Source: Flammeovirgaceae bacterium UBA2371
GTDB taxonomy: Bacteria; Bacteroidota; Bacteroidia; Cytophagales; Cyclobacteriaceae
Length of the DNA stretch: 23,335 nucleotides
Assembly (NCBI GenBank): GCA_002345965.1
Contig: DDTF01000002.1
Location: 1 to 23,335 of the forward strand
Reading direction: 5' to 3'
Part shown: positions 8,697 to 15,361 of the stretch, piece by piece
Position numbering within the stretch: the stretch's first letter is position 1
Layout of the letters: each line of letters starts with the position of its first letter
Notes under the pieces: model-generated
What the model was told of the DNA's origin: nothing
Databases searched by the model: none
What the model saw: the letters and a program-made list of their open reading frames with translations, nothing else
Program-made: the position numbers and the translations under genes

Positions 8697-9560
8697 CTAC
8701 GCTTCTTGCGATTCGCTGTGCTGAGGTTCTGGTTCAGTTTTTACCGCGGCCCAGTCTTTGGGTTCTTCATCGTGCAAATACTCCAGAATCTTTTGCTCAA
8801 CTTGTTTTAATTTTAATCCTTTTAGGTAGACTCCGTTTCTTGCCAATATGAGCCTTCCTGTTTCTTCAGAAATTGCCATCAATAAGGTATCTGTACTTTC
8901 GGACATGCCAATAGCAGATCGATGCCGCAATCCGAACTGAGGGGGCAGGTGATCATTCTCGCTTACAGGCAATACGCAACGTGCCGCTTTTATTTTTCCC
9001 TTGTGAATAATAACTGCACCATCATGCAGCGGACTGTTTTTGTTAAAAATGGCCAGTAGAAGCCTGCGCGATACTACAGAATCTACCGGGTCGCCTGTCT
9101 CCATATAAAATTTTAATTCCGAATCTCTGGAAAATACAATTAGTGCACCTGTGCGAGTAGCTTTTAGTGTTTTTGCAGCCTCTATTATTTCCTGAACATT
9201 AAAATCTTCTTCCTGATGGGGCCTCCAGTTGGTAAAAGACTTTAAAAATGTATCGCGGTTTACTTCAGTACTTCGGCCAATAACCAATAAAAATTTTCTT
9301 ATTTCCTGCTGAAAAAGAATAATGGTGGCCAGCACGCCTACACCCATGAATTGTCCTAAAATATTGGTCAAAAGCTCCATCTGCGCAGCGCGCACTATCA
9401 AATAGATGAGGTAGAGGGCAAGAATACCAAGAAAAATATTGACAGCAATACTGCCTCTGATGAGCTTGTAAACCTGATACAATAAAACTGCCACCAGGCC
9501 GATATCAACGAAATCGACCCATGTTATTTCCAAAAAGCCTATTGTAAAAGCAAGTATCAC
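8697..9560 (-). CDS. cdaA: Diadenylate cyclase (c-di-AMP synthase), CdaA type
   Basis: A 287-residue protein with three N-terminal transmembrane helices (about 15-35, 38-58, 68-88) and a DAC catalytic domain. The two hallmark motifs are present: DGA at 180-182 (in SPLHDGAVII) and RHRSA at 212-216. It condenses two ATP to cyclic di-AMP on the cytoplasmic face of the inner membrane; the nucleotide commonly controls potassium and osmotic balance and the envelope. The start codon is GTG, and GTGA at 9560-9557 overlaps the folP stop by four bases, indicating translational coupling. The folP-cdaA pair is common in Bacteroidota. The short hydrophilic tail after about 265 (Glu/Pro/Ser rich) is variable in the family. 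No YbbR-type regulator gene (cdaR) lies nearby. Confidence 0.93.
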   Translation of the reverse strand: MILAFTIGFLEITWVDFVDIGLVAVLLYQVYKLIRGSIAVNIFLGILALYLIYLIVRAAQMELLTNILGQFMGVGVLATIILFQQEIRKFLLVIGRSTEVNRDTFLKSFTNWRPHQEEDFNVQEIIEAAKTLKATRTGALIVFSRDSELKFYMETGDPVDSVVSRRLLLAIFNKNSPLHDGAVIIHKGKIKAARCVLPVSENDHLPPQFGLRHRSAIGMSESTDTLLMAISEETGRLILARNGVYLKGLKLKQVEQKILEYLHDEEPKDWAAVKTEPEPQHSESQEA

Positions 9561-10405
9561 CTTACAAAGTTAGTTAATTTAACAGCCTCTACCGCTTCTT
9601 TCACATCATGAATGCGCAGAATACCAGCTCCTTTTATTAACGCGATTGTATTCAGTACCGTTGTGCCATTCAACGCATTTTCTGGCGTGGTATCCAAAGT
9701 TTTCCAAATCATAGACTTGCGCGATAGCCCCACTACCAATGGTTTTTCCAGTACCTTGAAATGCTCCAGGTGTTTAAGTACCTCAAAATTTTGCTCTATC
9801 GTTTTGGCAAATCCAAAACCTGGGTCTATCAATACATCAGCTACCCCTTGCGCATGAAGTTGTGTTATCTTCCCATGAAAATAATCAGTCATTTCTTTGA
9901 AGATGTTTTGGTAGTTGGCCATTGACTTCATGGTTTGTGGTGTTCCTTTCATGTGCATCAAAATATAAGGTACGTGGTACTTGGCAACTAAATCAAACAT
10001 CTCCGGATCTAGTTCTCCACCTGATACATCATTTACCATAAGCGCACCTTCCTCTAAGGCATGTCTGGCGACTTCGGACCGAAAGGTATCTATGGAAACC
10101 ACACAAGTTGGGAAGTTTTTTGTGATGGCCTTGATAATGGGTATCGTCCGAGAAATTTCTTCTTCCACATTTAAATGTTCAGCACCCGGCCTTGTGGAAT
10201 ATCCCCCCACATCGAGGAATTCGGCACCATCACCAATCATTTTTTCCACCTGAGCTAACGCAGCTTTTTCCGTAGCATGCTTCCCTCCATCAAAAAAACT
10301 GTCAGGAGTGAGGTTAAGGATACCCATGATTTTGGGAGTATCCAGACTTATTAGCCGCCCGCCCGCATTGAGTGTTTTGTTATTCGAAAATACTTTATTT
10401 TGCAT
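9557..10405 (-). CDS. folP: Dihydropteroate synthase
   Basis: A 282-residue TIM-barrel enzyme of folate synthesis that joins p-aminobenzoate to 6-hydroxymethyl-7,8-dihydropterin diphosphate in the cytoplasm, and is the sulfonamide target. Pterin and substrate motifs are all present: ILNLTPDSFFDGG at 29-41, DVGGYSTRPGA at 65-75, DVSGG at 126-130, DPGFGFAKT at 194-202, SRKS at 228-231 and RIHD at 264-267. The ATG at 10405 is the only plausible start upstream of the first motif. It overlaps cdaA by four bases downstream and diverges from the DUF1599 gene with seven bases between start codons, so its promoter must lie inside the neighbour's coding sequence; I could not pick one out. Confidence 0.95.
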   Translation of the reverse strand: MQNKVFSNNKTLNAGGRLISLDTPKIMGILNLTPDSFFDGGKHATEKAALAQVEKMIGDGAEFLDVGGYSTRPGAEHLNVEEEISRTIPIIKAITKNFPTCVVSIDTFRSEVARHALEEGALMVNDVSGGELDPEMFDLVAKYHVPYILMHMKGTPQTMKSMANYQNIFKEMTDYFHGKITQLHAQGVADVLIDPGFGFAKTIEQNFEVLKHLEHFKVLEKPLVVGLSRKSMIWKTLDTTPENALNGTTVLNTIALIKGAGILRIHDVKEAVEAVKLTNFVR

Positions 10406-10412
10406 CCGCTAT

Positions 10413-10961
10413 ATGATCGATAAAACTGCATCCGAATATAAACAGGTAATATCCACCTGCAAAACCTTGTTTGCTAAGAAAACGCATGACTATGGTACGG
10501 CATGGCGCATACTTCGCCTTTCGTCTATTACTGATCAGATATTCATCAAGGCACAGCGGATTCGAAGTATTCAGGAAAAAGGAGTGCAGAAAGTGGGTGA
10601 CCCCATTAAAGATGAGTTTATCGGTATTATCAATTATTGTCTGATTGCGCTGGTACAGATTCATCTGGGAGATTCCAAGGAAATGGAAATGCCCTTCACC
10701 CAGTTAGAGCCACTGTACGATAAGGCGGTAGAGGAGACTTTTGAGTTGTTGCAAAACAAGAATCACGATTATGGCGAAGCATGGCGCGATATGAGAGTAA
10801 GTTCTATAACAGATATTATTCTAATGAAGCTATTGCGGGTAAAGCAAATTGAAGACAATGCAGGAAAGACGCTCGCCAGTGAAGGGGTGAAAGCCAACTA
10901 CCAGGATATGATCAACTATGCTGTTTTTGCACTGATTAAATTAAACGAAAATAATAACTGA
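10413..10961 (+). CDS. DUF1599 family protein with two tandem domains
   Basis: A 182-residue protein made of two copies of one module, about 9-86 and 102-178. Each copy carries HDYGxAWR (25-32 and 118-125), the string RxSSITDxI and an INY segment followed by a hydrophobic helix (73-75 and 167-169). This is the DUF1599 family, Pfam 'nucleotide modification associated domain 1', whose biochemical role is not known to me. I chose the ATG at 10413 because family members start a few residues before the first module; a longer frame from 10308 would run back through folP and adds unrelated residues. It is cytoplasmic by appearance (no signal peptide or membrane segment). It leads a run of three closely spaced genes, with 5 bases to the next start. 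Confident in the family, not in function. Confidence 0.88.
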   Translation: MIDKTASEYKQVISTCKTLFAKKTHDYGTAWRILRLSSITDQIFIKAQRIRSIQEKGVQKVGDPIKDEFIGIINYCLIALVQIHLGDSKEMEMPFTQLEPLYDKAVEETFELLQNKNHDYGEAWRDMRVSSITDIILMKLLRVKQIEDNAGKTLASEGVKANYQDMINYAVFALIKLNENNN

Positions 10962-10966
10962 AACGA

Positions 10967-12070
10967 ATGAGGAAGTACATCGACTTATTTTCAAGGGTAT
11001 TTGTGGGAGGCCTGTTTATTTTTTCTGGTCTTATCAAGTTGAATGATCCTGTAGGTACGCAGATCAAGATGGAGGAGTACTTTGAAGTATTTGCTGTAGA
11101 CTTTGGGTCGTTTTTTCACATCTTTATTCCATGGGCGCTGGAGATAGGCATGGTGCTGATTGTACTGGAACTGGCTCTGGGTTTTGCTGTATTGTTATAT
11201 TATCGAATGAACACCACTATGTGGGTGATGCTCAGCCTGATGGTATTTTTTACTTTCCTTACTTTCTACTCAGCTTATTTTAACAAGGTAACGGATTGCG
11301 GATGTTTTGGTGATGCAATTAAACTCACTCCCTGGGAATCTTTTTATAAAGATATTATCCTGATGGTGTTTGTGTTGCATTTGTTTTGGTACAGAAAATC
11401 TTATGATTCAGTATTGAGAACAAAGGAAGGTCATATGGTAATTGGGACCGTATCAGCCATCAGTTTGTTTCTTGGAATTTATGCCATTCGTCATTTGCCA
11501 TTTATAGATTTTCGTGCTTACAAGGTTGGGAATGTAATTCCCGAGCAGATGATACCAGAAGAACAGCCCATTATCGAGTATTTGTTTGAAAAAGATGGGG
11601 AGCAAGTAGCCTCGCAGCAATTCCTTTCTACGGAAGAAGGCTATCAATATGTTTCGTCAAGAGTGGTGAATGAAGATAAGATTACTCCGAAGATTACAGA
11701 TTACATGGTGAGCAGTCCGGAAGGAGAGGATAAAACCCAATACACCTTTGAAGGAAATAAGCTCATGATTGTGATGTATGATGTGAGCAAGGCCTCAACA
11801 GAGAATTTAGACGACATTCGTGCGCTTACCAAAGCGCTAGATGGAAAAGTTGATTGTTTCATTCTTACTTCATCAGGTTCAGAGCAGACAGAAGCGTTTC
11901 GTCATGAGCATCAGCTGGCGGTGCCTTATTACTTTGCGGATGCTACGGTGTTAAAAACCATTCTGCGTTCTAATCCTGGTATTGCCTTGTGGAAAAACGG
12001 TAAAGTATTGGGTAACTGGCATCACAACGATACCCCAACAGCTGCTGAGATCATTCTTTCTTTGCAATGA
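10967..12070 (+). CDS. DoxX-like membrane protein of the BT_3928 family with C-terminal thioredoxin-like region
   Basis: A 367-residue protein. The first 180 residues hold about five hydrophobic helices with the DoxX/MauE-like opening GLFIFSGLIKLNDP (15-28) and a conserved loop TDCGCFGD (109-116) whose two cysteines C111 and C113 could be redox-active. After about residue 185 comes a soluble part ending in a thioredoxin-like fold (IVMYDVSKAS, then VDCFILTSSG and a C-terminal NPGIALWKNGKVLGNW). This part has no CxxC pair, so it is not a standard thioredoxin. Members occur across Bacteroidota as 'BT_3928 family protein'; a role in electron transfer or disulfide chemistry is a guess from DoxX and MauE. 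It starts 5 bases after the DUF1599 gene and overlaps aroK by four bases (ATGA). Confidence 0.85.
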   Translation: MRKYIDLFSRVFVGGLFIFSGLIKLNDPVGTQIKMEEYFEVFAVDFGSFFHIFIPWALEIGMVLIVLELALGFAVLLYYRMNTTMWVMLSLMVFFTFLTFYSAYFNKVTDCGCFGDAIKLTPWESFYKDIILMVFVLHLFWYRKSYDSVLRTKEGHMVIGTVSAISLFLGIYAIRHLPFIDFRAYKVGNVIPEQMIPEEQPIIEYLFEKDGEQVASQQFLSTEEGYQYVSSRVVNEDKITPKITDYMVSSPEGEDKTQYTFEGNKLMIVMYDVSKASTENLDDIRALTKALDGKVDCFILTSSGSEQTEAFRHEHQLAVPYYFADATVLKTILRSNPGIALWKNGKVLGNWHHNDTPTAAEIILSLQ

Positions 12071-12582
12071 GAATATTTCTGATTGGCCTACCCGGATGTG
12101 GAAAATCTACTTTAGGTAAGGAGGTAGCCCAATTGATGAGCAGAACATATGTCGATTTGGATGAAGAGATAGTAAGAGGGGAAGGACATTCGGTGGCTCA
12201 GATATTTCAACAAGAGGGTGAGGCAAATTTCAGAAAGATTGAAAAAAAATATTTATCATACTGGTGCGAACATCAAGATGATTTTATAATGGCAACAGGT
12301 GGGGGCACTCCGTGTTTTCTTTCAAATATGGAATTAATCAATCACTCCGGCAAGAGTATTTTTTTAGATGCTCCGGTCAATGTAATAGCGAATCGGATGA
12401 TGAACACGGAGTTGGCCAGACGCCCACTTTTTGCCGGTCAACACGTGACTACAATTGCAGGAAGGATAGAAGATATGCGTCAGCAACGATTTCCTTTTTA
12501 CGAGAGAGCTCACATCACTTTATCAGGCGACCCCATTAATGCTGGGGAAATTGTAAAGGCCATACAGGCGCTAGAAGGGTAA
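12067..12582 (+). CDS. aroK: Shikimate kinase
   Basis: A 171-residue P-loop kinase that phosphorylates shikimate at the 3-hydroxyl with ATP, the fifth step of aromatic amino acid synthesis, in the cytoplasm. Visible motifs are the Walker A GLPGCGKS (7-14), the shikimate-binding aspartate D32 in VDLDEEI, FR at 55-56, the GGG loop at 78-80, the lid arginines in ARRPL (117-121) and RFPFYE (141-146). The length is normal. Its ATG overlaps the stop of the DoxX-like gene in ATGA. Its last 12 bases overlap the 3' end of the convergent outer-membrane protein gene. Other shikimate-pathway genes are not in the window. Confidence 0.94.
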   Translation: MRIFLIGLPGCGKSTLGKEVAQLMSRTYVDLDEEIVRGEGHSVAQIFQQEGEANFRKIEKKYLSYWCEHQDDFIMATGGGTPCFLSNMELINHSGKSIFLDAPVNVIANRMMNTELARRPLFAGQHVTTIAGRIEDMRQQRFPFYERAHITLSGDPINAGEIVKAIQALEG

Positions 12583-14079
12583 CCCTATTGTAAAGATCAG
12601 ATTGGTACTTTTTTGCGAGTAAGTAACCAGTGGCGTGGCTGTGGAATTAACAGTATAGGGCCTGTAAGAGTTGTCTCCGAAATTTTGAACTATCGCCACA
12701 TCTACAAAAAAATTCTTTTCTCTGTACCCAACCCCACCTGTTACTCTCTGTACCGTGATGGGCACATTGTTTTGTGTGGTCTTGTAGGGTTCGGGCATGT
12801 AGGCATAGCCGGCTCTGAAGCGAAAGGCATTTAATCTGTACTCAGCACCCGCCCGGAAATTATAAACAGGTTGATACAACGATTGGATGTCCTGATTTTC
12901 GGCATCGAAAGAGACGCCTTGAGTTACTGCGTTATATTTTGCTTTGGCATAATTAACCCGTTCCACATCTATAGTAATGAAGCCTTGCTTCTTAAGAAAG
13001 AAAGTAGCGCCAGCCGCTATTCTGCCAGGCGTACTCAATGAGTAATCAGAGGTAACAACATCACTTGAATATTGTTCATCATTTAGAACGGTGGAAGGAT
13101 CATATTGAAAGTTGTTCCAATTGGTGCGCATAAAAGCGCTGTAGGTATCTGACAGCTCATAATAGGTAGGAGACGTAGCGGAAACGCCCACTTGCACAAA
13201 ATCCACAGGTCTGAATGTAAATCCAATATTTGCATTGACACCAGATCCCCTTATTTCAAGAGTCTCTTCCAAGAAAAGATTGTTCAGTGGTTCATTCTGA
13301 AACGACTCTTCATACCTTTTGCGTGATTTGTATCTAAGACTTGTAACGCCAACTCCACCCCCAATAAATAGTCTATCGTTATAATTGGTACCGTAGGCAA
13401 TGCTCCACTGGTTTTGAGCGCCACTGGTTTGTATTTCCTCCTTCATGTTGGGTTTTCCCAATACATCTGTAAAGTAGGCGTTGGGATTGGCACTTGGATC
13501 CCACACGGTACTGTCACCAATCAAATAGTTTTCATAGCCCATGTGCGTGGGTGTGTTGGTTAAGGCTCCATTGGAGCCAAACTGACTTTTTGGAAGTCCA
13601 TTGGCTTGTTCAATAAAATAGTCAATGATGGAAGTGTCCAACCCATCCCCCTGATAGCTAAGATTTCTATTGAAATCATTGATGCGGGTATAAGCAATTG
13701 AAAACGTTCCACCCAAAAAGCCGGTTAGCTTGTCGTAGTCATTGTGGAATGCTAAACTAAATCCTGGTATGTGAAATGTCGTTTTAGAATCTTTTTCTGA
13801 TTGATCGAATAGATTGGCATTTGTGCCAGAAAAATTCAAAGCAGGGCTGATGGTGAACTCGGATCGATTGTACATACCAAGACCGGCCGGATTGGATAGC
13901 GCTGTGCTGTAGTCTCCTCCTAATCCCATTTGCGCACCACCCATGGATTGAATTCTGGCGCTTCCGCCTGGATACGTTCTGCTAAATAGTAAAGCTGTTT
14001 CTGCAAAACTTTGAGCATCAGCATAGTACCCCAAGCACATAATAACCCCGACAAGCCAAAGCCCACCTATCTTTCTCAT
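12571..14079 (-). CDS. OmpP1/FadL-like outer-membrane beta-barrel protein
   Basis: A 502-residue exported protein with a signal peptide ending YYADAQ (cleavage near residue 22). After this come the FadL-type plug region (GGSARIQSMGGAQMGLGGDYSTALSNPAGLG, split at about 38-68) and long alternating aromatic/polar strands typical of an outer-membrane barrel. The last residue is phenylalanine (TIGLPF), the usual barrel-assembly signal. FadL relatives carry hydrophobic small molecules across the outer membrane; many Bacteroidota members are labelled hemin receptor or membrane transport protein without proof, and the substrate here is unknown. It follows the Tyr/Gly-rich exported protein gene by 18 bases, so the two are likely co-transcribed. 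Its 3' end overlaps aroK by 12 bases. Confidence 0.82.
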   Translation of the reverse strand: MRKIGGLWLVGVIMCLGYYADAQSFAETALLFSRTYPGGSARIQSMGGAQMGLGGDYSTALSNPAGLGMYNRSEFTISPALNFSGTNANLFDQSEKDSKTTFHIPGFSLAFHNDYDKLTGFLGGTFSIAYTRINDFNRNLSYQGDGLDTSIIDYFIEQANGLPKSQFGSNGALTNTPTHMGYENYLIGDSTVWDPSANPNAYFTDVLGKPNMKEEIQTSGAQNQWSIAYGTNYNDRLFIGGGVGVTSLRYKSRKRYEESFQNEPLNNLFLEETLEIRGSGVNANIGFTFRPVDFVQVGVSATSPTYYELSDTYSAFMRTNWNNFQYDPSTVLNDEQYSSDVVTSDYSLSTPGRIAAGATFFLKKQGFITIDVERVNYAKAKYNAVTQGVSFDAENQDIQSLYQPVYNFRAGAEYRLNAFRFRAGYAYMPEPYKTTQNNVPITVQRVTGGVGYREKNFFVDVAIVQNFGDNSYRPYTVNSTATPLVTYSQKSTNLIFTIGLPF

Positions 14080-14097
14080 CCGCTTATTCTACTTTGG

Positions 14098-15168
14098 TTA
14101 ATTATTTCTTCCGCGTGTCTTTGCGCCACTTGAACCACCTGTGGATCCACTTCTCGATCCTCCGGAATTAACGCCACCGGTATTGAAAGAGCTGCGTGAG
14201 GGTGTTGAAAAACCAGAAGAATTCTGGCGTCCGTTAAAGTTGGAATTGCTTCGATCGAAGACCGAACGTGTATTGGAATTATTTCCAGTATTAGTATTTC
14301 CCCAATAACTGCGCGTTGTGTTTACATCTGAATTGCGCTTCCATCCCCTGTCGTAATATTCAGGAGTAGTTGTCCTGCTTCTTCCACTGTTGGTGAGGGA
14401 TGTGCGCCCAGTGTTCACTACACCAACACTGCTTGGTCTTGAGTTATCCACTGCATGGTTGATGCTTGAACTTCTTGCACTGCGTTTGGAATAAGAAACC
14501 CTTGGACCATTTGAATCTCCAGTGTTGATAATGATGACCTGACCAGGATAATAAGATCTGTATCCATAATATCCCCACGGACTTCTGTAAGGGTTCCAAA
14601 AGTTGCCTGCGTAACTGCCATAACCCATGCCTCCATAAAATCCTGGGTTATAGCTGCCCCATCCATATCCCATGGACATGCTCAAACCAGAATTGAAGCC
14701 TCCATAAGAGGGGTATCCCCAGGTGGATGGATAAAAACTGCTATAGGGACTGCCAAACCCGTCCATGTAGCCATAGTAAGGATTATTCCAGGCGTTGCCG
14801 AAATAAGGGTTGTAATAAGTCCCCGGACCGCAATTGCAGTTGGAAATATTTTTATTCACACCCGTTGGTTGAAAATCCTGAATAAAATAATTGTCTTCCA
14901 AAACAGGTTGTGTTCCCGAATTAAGCTGCGAAGCATATTCAGGATTAATATTACGTGCCGAATAGCTGTCCGTAGGGTTAATGGGAGCATTGGCTTCCGC
15001 TATATCTCCACTTTTCTTCGTCAGGCCCAAATCTGCAGTTATTTTGCGCTCATTGATTTTGGCTCTATCCTTGGAGTTGAAATACATATCGTCAAACTCC
15101 TGACCAAAAGCGGTGCCTGCAACAAAGCAGCCTAGTATCACCAATAAAAACTGATTTATCTTCTTCAT
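14098..15168 (-). CDS. Exported Tyr/Gly-rich, then Ser/Arg/Asn-rich low-complexity protein
   Basis: A 356-residue protein with a signal peptide (residues 1-22, ending GTAFGQ). Residues 23-110 are ordinary and may be a short folded part. Then CNC at 111-113 leads into a strongly aromatic glycine-rich stretch, about 114-210, with 21 tyrosines between 118 and 207 plus many Trp, Phe, Asn and Pro in motifs such as NPYYGY and GYGWGSY. The remainder (211-356) is rich in Ser, Arg, Asn, Thr and Gly and ends in RGRNN with almost no hydrophobic core. I know no named family for it. It is probably a periplasmic or surface protein with extended, adhesive or phase-separating behaviour, which is inference from composition only. 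It lies 18 bases upstream of the outer-membrane barrel gene, suggesting joint work at the outer membrane. No TAnnTTTG element precedes it; a TATAAT-like string lies in the upstream spacer. Confidence 0.8.
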   Translation of the reverse strand: MKKINQFLLVILGCFVAGTAFGQEFDDMYFNSKDRAKINERKITADLGLTKKSGDIAEANAPINPTDSYSARNINPEYASQLNSGTQPVLEDNYFIQDFQPTGVNKNISNCNCGPGTYYNPYFGNAWNNPYYGYMDGFGSPYSSFYPSTWGYPSYGGFNSGLSMSMGYGWGSYNPGFYGGMGYGSYAGNFWNPYRSPWGYYGYRSYYPGQVIIINTGDSNGPRVSYSKRSARSSSINHAVDNSRPSSVGVVNTGRTSLTNSGRSRTTTPEYYDRGWKRNSDVNTTRSYWGNTNTGNNSNTRSVFDRSNSNFNGRQNSSGFSTPSRSSFNTGGVNSGGSRSGSTGGSSGAKTRGRNN

Positions 15169-15313
15169 ATCTGAGTCATTTTACTCCCCTTCCTCGTTTA
15201 TAACGATAAAAAAGGCCATGGGGATATATTATATAACAAAAAATACGCCCAAACCATTCACTTGAATTCAACCTAATAAGCCCCTCTTTACTGCTATTCC
15301 CCAATTCCTCATT

Positions 15314-15321
15314 TATATTTG
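15314..15321 (+). promoter_or_regulatory. Bacteroidota -7 promoter element of proS (TATATTTG)
   Basis: TATATTTG is an exact match to TAnnTTTG, with a TTTA at 15287-15290 as a degenerate -33 element (23-base spacer). Transcription would start near 15325 and give a leader of about 37 bases, A/T-rich before the ATG at 15362 as is usual where Shine-Dalgarno use is low. Confidence 0.65.
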
Positions 15322-15361
15322 CGGTCTTTAATCAAAGATACTAAAATATTAAGCGCGTAGC

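Noticed and set aside
10308..10412. Upstream extension of the DUF1599 gene
   Set aside because: It is antisense to the folP coding sequence and adds residues unlike the family; ATG 10413 fits the domain start.
15220..15245. TATAAT-like and TATTTTTTG strings as a promoter for the Tyr/Gly-rich protein gene
   Set aside because: The spacing in the -7-like string is one base too long and AT-rich DNA gives such matches often; not strong enough to list.
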